This document shows, one piece after another, positions 24,057 to 33,352 of a DNA stretch of 36,892 bases. The stretch's first letter is position 1; each line of letters begins with the position of its first letter. The translations under genes and the position numbers were made by a program. The notes below the pieces were generated by a model that worked only from the letters and a program-made list of their open reading frames with translations, ran no database searches and was not told the origin of the DNA. Origin of the DNA: Coriobacteriia bacterium (GTDB lineage Bacteria; Actinomycetota; Coriobacteriia; Anaerosomatales; Anaerosomataceae). The stretch covers positions 1-36,892 of the forward strand of contig JAFGAG010000061.1 of NCBI GenBank assembly GCA_016933785.1. The letters are read 5' to 3'.

Positions 24057-25094
24057 TCAGTCCAGCGGCTCCCACCACGTCCAGTTCGGGTTACCCGCGG
24101 CAGGGTCGTCGGGCGACGTTCCGGGCGCGAGCGCGAAGCCTCCGCTCGTGTCCGTACCCGGCGGTACGAAGACATCGCGTCCGCGATCGTCGAAACCACC
24201 GAGCACGAAGACCGGGGAGCCGTCCGCGGCGGCGGGGGTGGGGAACTGGGGCGGCAGGGTGGGCCACATCCCGAACGAGGGTATCGACGTGCCCGCAGCG
24301 AGCGCATACGGACGCCCGCCGAGCGTACGGGCCACTTGCGAGAAACGGATCATCGCCTCGTCGGGTCCACGCAGGAAGATCGCGCCGGGCTCTGCTTCCG
24401 ATACCATCACGTCGCGGACGGCCGGTCCGTCCGGGTCGCCGAGGTCGCTCGTGATAGTGCCTGCAGAGGTGAGCGCCGAACGGGGCACGGCGCCATCGGT
24501 GCGCGCCCAGACGGTCCCCTCCCACACCACGTATGACGGCGTGCTCTGGACGGATCCCAGGTACTGCGCGGCGTCTTCACTCTCCGGACTCCCCGCCAGC
24601 TCCTGCTCGTCGCCTGACATGCGTGCGTCGTCACCCAGCATCAGTTCGGTCGAGTCCGCTGTCGTCATCTGGGAGGACGGGCCGGTCATCTGCACGAGCA
24701 CGTAGGTCGAGACGGCGCTCACCACGAGCACGACGGCCGCCGCGGAGACGAGCGGCGTGAAGTGCGGTTTCCACCACGCTGGCGCGGTCCGGGGTCGCGG
24801 CCGTACGGGTTCGAGCGGCAGCACGACACCCGACCTGGGGGCGGTGCGTGCGGCGGATGCCTCCGATTCGGCCCGGGCTTCAGCCTCGGCGCGTGCTGCG
24901 TCGATGATGCGAGCAATCAGCTGCTCCGGAGCACGTCCGTGTGGCGCTGAAGCGATGCGGTCCATGGTCTCGAGCAGCGCGCGGCACTCCGGGCAACGTG
25001 CGCAGTGCTCGCGCGCGTGGGCCACGGAGCCCGGCGAGACCTGATCGCCGTCGAGTGCCGCCGATAGGATCTCAGATGCGTGCAGGCAGTCCAT
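24057..25094 (-). CDS. anti-sigma factor with zinc-finger (ZAS) domain and large extracytoplasmic domain
   Basis: A 345-aa membrane-anchored regulator. The N-terminal zinc-binding anti-sigma motif is H30-x3-C34-x2-C37 in AREHCARCPECRALL. A hydrophobic helix lies at about 114-135. The extracytoplasmic part (about 140-345) is Pro/Gly/Asp-rich and of no recognised family; it presumably senses an envelope signal. ATG at 25094 is chosen because GGGAGGTGA lies 5 nt before it. It overlaps the upstream sigma gene by 23 nt, the usual sigma/anti-sigma arrangement. Confidence 0.88.
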   Translation of the reverse strand: MDCLHASEILSAALDGDQVSPGSVAHAREHCARCPECRALLETMDRIASAPHGRAPEQLIARIIDAARAEAEARAESEASAARTAPRSGVVLPLEPVRPRPRTAPAWWKPHFTPLVSAAAVVLVVSAVSTYVLVQMTGPSSQMTTADSTELMLGDDARMSGDEQELAGSPESEDAAQYLGSVQSTPSYVVWEGTVWARTDGAVPRSALTSAGTITSDLGDPDGPAVRDVMVSEAEPGAIFLRGPDEAMIRFSQVARTLGGRPYALAAGTSIPSFGMWPTLPPQFPTPAAADGSPVFVLGGFDDRGRDVFVPPGTDTSGGFALAPGTSPDDPAAGNPNWTWWEPLD

Positions 25095-25644
25095 CGGCGT
25101 CACCTCCCTCAGGCGCATGCAGGATGCGCGTCAGCGCGCGTCGGGCGCGGAACACGCGAGACTTCACCGTGCCCTCGGGCACTCCTAAGACCTCACCGGC
25201 CTCGGCGTACGAGAGGCCGAAGATCCCGATGGCGCCGAGCGCCTCCCGCTCCTCGGGCGCGAGGGCTCGGAGGGCCGTCTGGAGCGAGCGGGAGAAGACG
25301 ACATCGTCAGCGAAGTCGGCGACCGAGAGGGGCTCGAGGGTGACCGGGTCGACGGGGAGCGGCGTGCGCTTACCCGCCCTGACCATGTCCAGGCAGACGT
25401 TGCGCGTGACGCGATAGAGCCAGGTGCTGAACCTCGCCCGTCCGTCGAAGCTCCCGATCGTGCGGTACACCTTGAGAAACACCTCCTGGGTGGCGTCCTC
25501 GGCTATCTGCACGTCTCCGAAGAACCGCAGTGCATGTGCATAGACCGCGTCGGCATGCAGCCGAACCAGCGCTTCGTACGCGCTAAGATCGCCGGCTGCG
25601 GCTGACGCCACCAGATCAGGGTCGCTCATGGGATGAGTGACCAT
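25072..25644 (-). CDS. ECF RNA polymerase sigma factor
   Basis: A 190-aa group 4 sigma factor. Region 2 (about 10-90) reads DLVASAAAGDLSAYEALVRLHADAVYAHALRFFGDVQIAEDATQEVFLKVYRTIGSFDGRARFSTWLYRVTRNVCLDMVR. Region 4 (about 125-180) reads LAPEEREALGAIGIFGLSYAEAGEVLGVPEGTVKSRVFRARRAL. Both fit ECF regulators. ATG at 25644 follows GAGAGGTG; an internal ATG at 25629 is possible. It is divergent from tgt and held by the anti-sigma factor encoded downstream. I see no GGAAC/CGTC-type ECF promoter in front, so autoregulation is not evident. Confidence 0.92.
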   Translation of the reverse strand: MVTHPMSDPDLVASAAAGDLSAYEALVRLHADAVYAHALRFFGDVQIAEDATQEVFLKVYRTIGSFDGRARFSTWLYRVTRNVCLDMVRAGKRTPLPVDPVTLEPLSVADFADDVVFSRSLQTALRALAPEEREALGAIGIFGLSYAEAGEVLGVPEGTVKSRVFRARRALTRILHAPEGGDADGLPARI

Positions 25645-25711
25645 CTTCACCTCTCTATGACGCGATCCATCGTTTCGCGGTTCATCGTGAGAAGCATACC
25701 CCGACGACTGG

Positions 25712-26845
<1,134 letters not shown>

Positions 26846-26925
26846 TCGCTACGGTGCCGGGATCCGTGATCCGGGGAGTATCACCGGGCGACTACGGCGG
26901 ACTGGTCAACCATGTGGGGTTCTGG

Positions 26926-26934
26926 TGCTATCAT
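26926..26934 (+). promoter_or_regulatory. extended -10 promoter of yajC-secD-secF
   Basis: TGCTATCAT is an extended -10 (TGn plus TATCAT); a weak TCAACC lies 17 bp upstream. The start is expected near 26941, just before a hairpin at 26947-26966. Confidence 0.5.
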
Positions 26935-26946
26935 GCGTTGATGCGT

Positions 26947-26966
26947 GCGCGCCCTTGGTGGCGCGC
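26947..26966 (+). promoter_or_regulatory. 5'-leader hairpin upstream of yajC
   Basis: GCGCGCC-CTTGGT-GGCGCGC is a perfect 7-bp stem with a 6-nt loop, near the predicted 5' end of the transcript and 20 nt before the GGAGG ribosome site. It may stabilise the mRNA 5' end. Confidence 0.35.
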
Positions 26967-26998
26967 GATGTTCGTGTGGGTGTCTGGAGGTCGTGGTC

Positions 26999-27259
26999 AT
27001 GGAACAGTACGGTCAGATCCTTTCGCTCGTTGTCCTCTTCGGTGCGTTCTACCTGCTGATGATCCGTCCTCAGCAGAAGCGCCAGAAGGAGCACACGGCC
27101 TTGGTCGCGTCGCTCGCCGAGGGCGACCGGGTGATCACCATCGGCGGTATGTACGGGTCCGTCCGCACGATCGAGGGAAACCGGGTGGGTCTCGAAGTCG
27201 CTCCCGGTGTGATCATCGAGTTCGACCGCTCGGCGGTCGCGTCGAAGGAACAGGCGTAG
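26999..27259 (+). CDS. yajC: preprotein translocase subunit YajC
   Basis: An 86-aa membrane subunit of the SecDF-YajC complex. It has one N-terminal helix (about 4-22, ILSLVVLFGAFYLLMIRPQQKRQKEH) followed by the conserved cytoplasmic SLAEGDRVITIGGMYGSVRTI and VIIEFDRSAV. The ATG at 26999 lies 8 nt after GGAGG; an in-frame upstream start at 26945 would add non-conserved residues. It heads the yajC-secD-secF operon. Confidence 0.95.
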   Translation: MEQYGQILSLVVLFGAFYLLMIRPQQKRQKEHTALVASLAEGDRVITIGGMYGSVRTIEGNRVGLEVAPGVIIEFDRSAVASKEQA

Positions 27260-27301
27260 CACGCCCGTCGGGGCGCGCGAAGGAGGAGACGGTCGAAACA
27301 G

Positions 27302-28648
27302 ATGAAGTTGAAGCCAACGAACACGCTCGCCCTCGTGGCGCTGGTGGCGCTTATCGCGCTGTCTGTATGGCAGTTCTGGCCCGTGGAGGACAGGATCACC
27401 CAGGGCCTGGACATCAAAGGTGGCCTCTCGGTCACGCTCACGGCTGAAGCACTCCCCGGTGCGCAGCTGAGCGAGGACACGATGGGCCGGGTCGAGACCA
27501 TCCTGGTAGAACGCGTCAACGGATTCGGCGTCAGCGAAGCCACCGTGCAGCGCCAGGGACAGAGCGCATTCCTGGTGCAGCTCCCGGGTGTGCAGAACGC
27601 TCAGGACGCGCTTCGGCTTCTCGGTGAGCCAGGCACACTCGAGTTCGTCGACATGACGAGCGTCACCGACACGGCGACGATCGAACTCATCGGGCGGCAG
27701 CTCGAGGCCGAGTACTCCGGCGAGACGACCTCGCTGCCCAAGCTTGACGCGGCCGGTTATGAGCCGTTCATGACCGGCGAGGTGATCACCGATGCCCGGG
27801 TCACCACCGACGAGCTCGGCAATCCCGCCGTCTCGGTCTCGATGGACGGCGCTGGTGCGAAGACGTGGGGCGAGGTGACCAGCAGACTCGCCGCCTTCCA
27901 AGGGCAGGTCATGATCGCACTCGACGGGTACGCCAAGTCGGCGCCCGCTGTGCAGACGGCCATTCTCGATGGCGACACGCTCATCACCGGCAGCTTCTCT
28001 GTCGATGAGGCCAAAGGCCTCGCTGCGATCCTGCAGTCCGGCGCTATGCCGGCCGACATCGAGATCGACGAGGCTCGCGTCGTTGGTCCCACGCTCGGCA
28101 AGGAGTCGCTCAACCAGGGTCTGGTCGCCGGACTCGTGGGTGTCGCGCTCGTGGCACTCTTCATGGTCGCGTACTACCGTGGGCTCGGTCTCGTGAGCGT
28201 CATCTCGCTGTTCGCGTACGGAGCGCTCATGTTGGGCTCGCTCGGTGTCCTGTCGCGGATGAACGCGTTCGCGCTCACGCTGCCGGGTATCGCCGGACTC
28301 ATCCTTGGCATCGGTGTGGCGGCCGACACCTCGATCCTGATCTTCGAGCGCCTGAAGGAGGAGATCGACACGGGCAAGACACACCGCAGCGCGGCCAAAT
28401 CGGCCGTGCGTCATGCGATCGCAACCAGCATCGACGCGGATGTCGTCACGCTCGTCTCGGCGATCGCGCTCTACGCGTTCGCCATCGGGCCTGTGCGTGG
28501 GTTCGCCTTCACGCTCATCCTGGGCATTGTCATCGACCTTGTCGCGGCGTTGCTGTTCACGGGGCCGGTCGTGCGGATGCTCGCCGAAGGGACGATGTCG
28601 AAGGCACCTGCCTTCTGGGGCGTGAAAGGGGGCGGTACCCGTGGCTAA
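27302..28648 (+). CDS. secD: protein translocase subunit SecD
   Basis: A 448-aa RND-type subunit that uses proton motive force to aid protein export. Helix 1 (8-26) is followed by QGLDIKGGLSVTL, the extracytoplasmic P1 domain, and five C-terminal helices (about 272-440) with the family motifs GLVAGLVGVALVALFMVAYYRGLGLV and GLILGIGVAADTSILIFERLKEEI. The gene starts with ATG 15 nt after AAGGAGG, an unusually long spacing. It overlaps secF by 8 nt. Confidence 0.96.
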   Translation: MKLKPTNTLALVALVALIALSVWQFWPVEDRITQGLDIKGGLSVTLTAEALPGAQLSEDTMGRVETILVERVNGFGVSEATVQRQGQSAFLVQLPGVQNAQDALRLLGEPGTLEFVDMTSVTDTATIELIGRQLEAEYSGETTSLPKLDAAGYEPFMTGEVITDARVTTDELGNPAVSVSMDGAGAKTWGEVTSRLAAFQGQVMIALDGYAKSAPAVQTAILDGDTLITGSFSVDEAKGLAAILQSGAMPADIEIDEARVVGPTLGKESLNQGLVAGLVGVALVALFMVAYYRGLGLVSVISLFAYGALMLGSLGVLSRMNAFALTLPGIAGLILGIGVAADTSILIFERLKEEIDTGKTHRSAAKSAVRHAIATSIDADVVTLVSAIALYAFAIGPVRGFAFTLILGIVIDLVAALLFTGPVVRMLAEGTMSKAPAFWGVKGGGTRG

Positions 28649-29558
28649 AACCCGTGTGGACTTCATGGGCAGGAAGAAGTACTTCTTCGCGTTCTCGGGC
28701 GCCCTCATCGTCATCAGCATCGTCGCGCTGCTCGTGAAGGGCCTCACCTTCGGTGTGGACTTCCAGGGCGGGACGTCGATGACGCTGATCGACGCCGGCG
28801 GCGTCACCACAGAGCAGGTCCGCGACGCGCTGGATGCGGCCGGCGTGCCGGATACGGCCAATGCCACGATCCAGCCCACCGACGACGGAGGTTACATCGT
28901 TCGTACGGCCGAGTCAGACACCGCCAGAGCCCAGGAGGCGTTCGCGGCTATCGTCGAGTCGCTCGACCTGCCGGAGCAAGACGCCAACGTGACGACCATC
29001 GGCCCGGGCTGGGGCAAGAACGTGACCGACGCGTCGCTGCTCGCCCTTGCCGTATCGATCGCGGCCATCCTGATCTACATCTCGATCCGTTTCGAGTACA
29101 AGATGTCGCTCACCGCGGTGCTCGCCTTGCTGCATGACACCGTCATCGTCCTCGGCGTGTATGCGATCTCCGGACGCGAGGTGACGCCGAACACGATCGC
29201 GGCCGTCCTCACGATCCTCGGCTACTCGCTCTATGACACGATCGTCGTGTTCCATCGCATCCGCGAGAACGCGGCCGGGCTCACCAAGATGAGCTTCATG
29301 GACATGACCAACGAGTCCATCAACCAGGTGCTCATGCGTTGGGTGAACACCGGACTCATCCAGGTGATCCCGGTCCTGGCGCTTCTGTTCTTTGGTGGGG
29401 AGACGCTGCAGGACTTCGCCTTCGCGATGGCGATCGGGCTCCTCGCCGCGGCGTACTCGACCGTCGGTCTGGCAAGTCCCCTCTATGCGATCTGGAAAGA
29501 GCGCGAGCCGAAGTTCCAGGCGCTCAAGCGCAAGTACGAGGCACAGGCGTCCAAGTAG
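28641..29558 (+). CDS. secF: protein translocase subunit SecF
   Basis: A 305-aa partner of SecD. N-terminal VDFMGRKKYFFAFSGALIVISIVALLVKGLTFGVDFQGGTSMTL is typical, followed by the extracytoplasmic domain and five helices carrying SIRFEYKMSLTAVLALLHDTVIVLGVYAISG, ILGYSLYDTIVVFHRIREN and LALLFFGGETLQDFAFAMAIGLLAAAYSTV. GTG at 28641 overlaps the secD stop by 8 nt; a downstream ATG at 28665 is a less likely start. Two hairpins follow the stop. Confidence 0.96.
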   Translation: MAKTRVDFMGRKKYFFAFSGALIVISIVALLVKGLTFGVDFQGGTSMTLIDAGGVTTEQVRDALDAAGVPDTANATIQPTDDGGYIVRTAESDTARAQEAFAAIVESLDLPEQDANVTTIGPGWGKNVTDASLLALAVSIAAILIYISIRFEYKMSLTAVLALLHDTVIVLGVYAISGREVTPNTIAAVLTILGYSLYDTIVVFHRIRENAAGLTKMSFMDMTNESINQVLMRWVNTGLIQVIPVLALLFFGGETLQDFAFAMAIGLLAAAYSTVGLASPLYAIWKEREPKFQALKRKYEAQASK

Positions 29559-29564
29559 CGCCGG

Positions 29565-29583
29565 TGTGGCGGATGACGCCACA
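29565..29583 (+). terminator. hairpin after secF
   Basis: TGTGGCG-GATGA-CGCCACA: perfect 7-bp stem, 5-nt loop, just after the secF stop. It may add to termination with the larger hairpin downstream. Confidence 0.4.
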
Positions 29584-29596
29584 ACCCTGACGACCC

Positions 29597-29631
29597 GGAG
29601 GGGCCGATACCGCGACGGTGTCGGCCCCTCC
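29597..29631 (+). terminator. strong hairpin between secF and the recJ fusion gene
   Basis: GGAGGGGCCGA (29597-29607) pairs with TCGGCCCCTCC (29621-29631); ACCG (29609-29612) pairs with CGGT (29616-29619) around a CGA loop, with one T/G mismatch between. It probably ends the sec operon. Its 3' edge is only 3 nt from the -10 of the next gene. Confidence 0.7.
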
Positions 29632-29634
29632 CGC

Positions 29635-29640
29635 TACAAT
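29635..29640 (+). promoter_or_regulatory. -10 element of the recJ fusion gene, leaderless geometry
   Basis: TACAAT, then GAGCCC, then ATG. The 6-nt gap and lack of a Shine-Dalgarno match the tgt and azlC cases. No clear -35 exists because the terminator hairpin fills that space. Confidence 0.5.
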
Positions 29641-29646
29641 GAGCCC

Positions 29647-32600
29647 ATGACTGACGCCCGCCCCTCCGCATCCCAGCGCCGCTGGGACATCGCTCCCGCC
29701 GATGTCCAGACAGCCGCGCAGCTCGCGGCCGACACGGGGTTGTCGGCGATCACTGCACGCATCCTCCTCGCACGAGGCGTCTCAACGCCTGATGAGGTGC
29801 GCGCATTCCTCGAGCCGTCACTCGAACGGGACTGGCCGGGCACCGGGGTCATCCCAGGTATGGCCGAGGCGGCCGCGCGGGTCGCAGATGCCATCGGACG
29901 CCGCGAACGCATCGTCGTGTTCGGCGACTTCGATCTCGACGGCATCTCCGCGGCTGCTACGGCCACGCTCGGGATACGCGCGCTCGGCGGCGTGGTCGAA
30001 GCGGTCGTACCACACCGGTTCAGCGAAGGGTACGGCCTGAGCGAAGCCGCGCTGGAGCGCGTCGCCGGGATGCGACCGGACCTTGTCATCACCGTCGACT
30101 GCGGCATCTCCAATGCGCGAGAGGTGGCGATCCTGCGAGAGCGGGGGATCGACGCTGTGATAACCGACCACCACGAGCCCGGTCCCGATGTGCCTTCCGG
30201 CGTACCCGTGGCGAATCCGAAGCTCGCCGAGAATGCGCCACCCCTGGCAGGCGCGGGTGTGGCGCTCGCGCTCATCCGGGCGGTCGGGGAGCGTGTGGGA
30301 GAGCCCGGAGTGTGGCGCGCGCTCACGGATCTGGCGATGCTCGGCACCGTGGCGGACATGGTGCCGCTGACCGGGGCCAACCGCGCGCTCGTGACCGACG
30401 GTCTCGCGAGGGCGAGGCGCGATGCGCGCCCCGGTATCGCCGCGCTTGCCGCGGTGGGAGGCGTGGACACTGCAGCGCTCACATCCGACCAGGTCGCATT
30501 CGCGCTCGCGCCGCGACTGAACGCCGCCGGACGCATGGCGGACCCCGCCATCGCTCTCTCACTGCTGCTCTCGGAGGAGGCGGGAGCCGCGAGCGATCTG
30601 GCGCATGCGCTCGACGAGCACAACCGCGTTCGTCAGTCCGTCGAGGGCGACCTGCTCGATGCCGCTCTTGCCGAGGCGGGACGTGCGTACACGCCGGGTG
30701 ACCGCGTGCTGGTCGTTGCCGGCGAGGGATGGCATGAGGGGGTGCGCGGGATCGTCGCATCGCGGCTCGTGTCTCGCTTCGGGGTGCCTGCGCTCGTGTT
30801 CTGTATCGACGGCGATGAAGCGCAGGGTTCCGGCCGGAGTCTGCCGGGAATCGATCTATACGCGGCGGTCGCGCGGCTCGCGCCGATGCTCACGCGGTAC
30901 GGGGGCCACGAGATGGCGGTTGGCGCCACGCTTCCGGCAGTCGCTGTAGAGCGGTTCCGTGACGCGCTGCGGGAGCAGTTCGCGTCCCTTCCGGCCGCCT
31001 CGTTCGAGACGGGTATCGCGATCGATGCCGAGGTGCCGCTCGACGCCCTCTCGCGCGAACTCGCCGCCGAGCTGGCTTTGCTCGGCCCGTTCGGATTCGC
31101 CAATCGCCGCCCGATGCTCTCGGCGTACGGGGTGTTCATGAACGGGCGCAAGCGCGTCGGTAAGTCGGAGGACCACCTTCGCTTCACCGCATACGACGGC
31201 GTGACCGCACTGCCGTCGATCGCGTTCCGCTGTGACGCCATCGAGACGCTCGTGGACGTAGAGTCGGCGGTCGATATCGCGTTCGAACTCGAGCTGGACC
31301 AGTGGCGCGGGGTCGAACGTGTACAGCTGCTCGTCCGTGATGTCCGGCTCCGTGAGTCGGTTGCGGGCGCTGTCGCGGCCGAACTCGTCGACGACCTCTT
31401 CGCGCATGCCGAGGAGATCATCGCCCGGGGCGAGTACGCGGGTATCGGTGAGGCGGCGAGCTTTCACACGAAGCTCGCCGGGGTGACGTTCGAGGGCCGT
31501 CAGGGCGTGATCTCGCGGCTTGCGCCCGGAATGCCCTTGCGGCTCGAGCGTCAACCCGATAACGGGTACGACCCCAACGCGTGTGCACTCTTCGAACCGT
31601 TCGGCGATCAGGTGGGATATCTGAACCGGAAGCTCGCCGCCGAGCTTGCGCCCGTGCTCGATGCGGGTGTGGAGTACGACGCTGAGGTCGCCGATATCAC
31701 GGGAGGCGCCGAGGGCGAAAGTCTTGGCGTGAACGTGCTGATCGAGCGACGCGGCGGGTCTCTCGGCCCGGATGAGGAGGCGGCCCGCGCGGCGGTGGAG
31801 CGTCGATCGCACCTCGCCGCGCTTGCACCTCACGAGCGCGATGCGGAGCTTGTGGACCACTTCATAGGGGACCGCACGCTGCATGCCGCGCAGGTGGACG
31901 CGCTCGCGCACCTGGCGGCAGGTCGTTCTACCCTTGCGGTGATGGCGACCGGACGGGGTAAGTCGCTCATCTTCCATCTCCACGCGGCCCGCGAGGCGAT
32001 CGCACGCCGTCGCGCATCGGTGTTCGTCTACCCGCTACGCGCGCTCGTCGCCGACCAGGCGTTCGTGCTTGAGGAGCGGTTCGGTGAGATCGGTCTTTCG
32101 GTTCTCACGTTGACGGGTGAGACGTCGACGGTCGGCCGTGATGCGGCCTTCGCCGCGCTCGCCGATGGCTCGCTCGACGTGGTGCTCACCACGCCGGAGT
32201 TCCTGGACCACCACGTCGCACGTTTCGCGGGGGCGGACCGTGTCGGATTCGTCGTCGTCGATGAGGCGCATCATGTCGGGCTTTCGCGGGCGGGGCATCG
32301 ACCAGCCTACGCGCGGCTCGGTTCCGCAGCGGGCGCGCTCGGCGGCCCGACGGTACTCGCCGCCACGGCAACGGCTCCGGATGACGTTGCGACTGCGATC
32401 GTCGCCGACCTCGGCATCACGTCGGTCGTGCTCGATCCCACCGTACGCGAGAATCTCGCGATCGCTGACCGGCGCGGGGTTGAGGACAAGGTGGCGTACA
32501 TAGCAGGCATCGCCGCGCGTGGCGAGAAGGTCATCGTGTACGTGAACAGCCGGGACGTCTCCGTCAAGCTCGCCCGGCAAATCCGCACCCGCCTGCCGGA

Positions 32601-33285
32601 CCTGACGCACCGCGCGGTCTTCTACAACGGCGGAATGACCCGCGAGGTGCGGCATGCGGTGGAGCGTGCGTTCCGTGAGGGCGATATCAGCGTTGTGGTC
32701 GCCACGAGTGCGTTTGGTGAAGGTGTCAACATCGGCGACGTGCGACACGTGGTTCTGTACCATCTTCCGATGGGCGAGGTGGAGTTCAACCAGCTCTGCG
32801 GTCGGGGAGGGCGCGACGGGAAGCTTGCCACCGTGCACCTGCTCTACGGCGAGCGCGACGTGCGCCTCAATCGCATGATCCTTGAGTCGGCAGCGCCTTC
32901 GCGCGAGGACCTCGGCGCGCTCTATCTCACGCTCAGGGAGAGCGCCGGTGATGTTGACGGCTTCGTCGAGACGACCAACGCCGAGTTGGCGGAGCAGGTG
33001 AAGCGCAGACGACCGAAATCCGCTCTGAACGACAAGGGTGTCTCCACCGGCATCGGTGTCTTCAGGGAGCTCGGGCTCGTGGCGAGCGAAGGGACCGGCG
33101 CGTACCGGCGGCTCAGGATGCTTCCCGCACCCGAGGCCAAGCTCGACCTTGCGGATTCGGTACGATACGCGGAGGGGCTCGACGAGCTCGCGGAATTCGA
33201 GGCGTTTCGCATCCGCGCGCTCGGGTCGTCGGCCGACGAGTTGCTGCACGCCTTCGACCGGCCTATCCTGCCTACACTACCGTGA
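29647..33285 (+). CDS. RecJ exonuclease-HIRAN-RecQ-like helicase fusion protein
   Basis: A 1212-aa DNA repair protein with three parts. (1) RecJ, about 1-580: DHH motifs FGDFDLDG (92-99), DCGIS (151-155), TDHH (173-176), LGTVADMVPL (D237), then DHHA1 with GGH (419-421) and an OB region (to ~580). All metal ligands are present, so 5'-3' ssDNA exonuclease activity is expected. (2) HIRAN, about 605-687: FHTKLAGVTFEGRQ, DNGYDPNACAL and VGYLNRKLA. (3) SF2 helicase, about 745-1080, RecQ-like: Walker A ATGRGKS (767-773), VVDEAHH with downstream HRPAYARLG, TATAP (907-911), FGEGVNIG and QLCGRGGRDGK. A winged-helix-like tail follows; RecQ's zinc cysteines are absent. The ATG at 29647 fits the leaderless promoter. 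Confidence 0.93.
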   Translation: MTDARPSASQRRWDIAPADVQTAAQLAADTGLSAITARILLARGVSTPDEVRAFLEPSLERDWPGTGVIPGMAEAAARVADAIGRRERIVVFGDFDLDGISAAATATLGIRALGGVVEAVVPHRFSEGYGLSEAALERVAGMRPDLVITVDCGISNAREVAILRERGIDAVITDHHEPGPDVPSGVPVANPKLAENAPPLAGAGVALALIRAVGERVGEPGVWRALTDLAMLGTVADMVPLTGANRALVTDGLARARRDARPGIAALAAVGGVDTAALTSDQVAFALAPRLNAAGRMADPAIALSLLLSEEAGAASDLAHALDEHNRVRQSVEGDLLDAALAEAGRAYTPGDRVLVVAGEGWHEGVRGIVASRLVSRFGVPALVFCIDGDEAQGSGRSLPGIDLYAAVARLAPMLTRYGGHEMAVGATLPAVAVERFRDALREQFASLPAASFETGIAIDAEVPLDALSRELAAELALLGPFGFANRRPMLSAYGVFMNGRKRVGKSEDHLRFTAYDGVTALPSIAFRCDAIETLVDVESAVDIAFELELDQWRGVERVQLLVRDVRLRESVAGAVAAELVDDLFAHAEEIIARGEYAGIGEAASFHTKLAGVTFEGRQGVISRLAPGMPLRLERQPDNGYDPNACALFEPFGDQVGYLNRKLAAELAPVLDAGVEYDAEVADITGGAEGESLGVNVLIERRGGSLGPDEEAARAAVERRSHLAALAPHERDAELVDHFIGDRTLHAAQVDALAHLAAGRSTLAVMATGRGKSLIFHLHAAREAIARRRASVFVYPLRALVADQAFVLEERFGEIGLSVLTLTGETSTVGRDAAFAALADGSLDVVLTTPEFLDHHVARFAGADRVGFVVVDEAHHVGLSRAGHRPAYARLGSAAGALGGPTVLAATATAPDDVATAIVADLGITSVVLDPTVRENLAIADRRGVEDKVAYIAGIAARGEKVIVYVNSRDVSVKLARQIRTRLPDLTHRAVFYNGGMTREVRHAVERAFREGDISVVVATSAFGEGVNIGDVRHVVLYHLPMGEVEFNQLCGRGGRDGKLATVHLLYGERDVRLNRMILESAAPSREDLGALYLTLRESAGDVDGFVETTNAELAEQVKRRRPKSALNDKGVSTGIGVFRELGLVASEGTGAYRRLRMLPAPEAKLDLADSVRYAEGLDELAEFEAFRIRALGSSADELLHAFDRPILPTLP

Positions 33286-33352
33286 ACCTGTCCCGGCCGG
33301 GCGCACGTGACCCCCAGGCCGAGAACCGCATACCACCTACGGAGGACCGCAC

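Noticed and set aside
26857-26874. Terminator after tgt (CCGGGATC-CGT-GATCCGG)
   Set aside because: Short, has a bulge and a 3-nt loop and lacks any T tract; too weak to list as a feature.
26941-26998. Trp-rich leader peptide (MRARPWWRAMFVW) as an attenuator before yajC
   Set aside because: It lacks a ribosome site, continues in frame past the yajC start and no competing terminator hairpins follow; Trp codons have no logical link to Sec genes.
26906-28879. 657-codon minus-strand frame antisense to yajC and secD
   Set aside because: Same shadow pattern: strongly charged, repetitive Arg/Glu/Asp/His content and full overlap with conserved sec genes.
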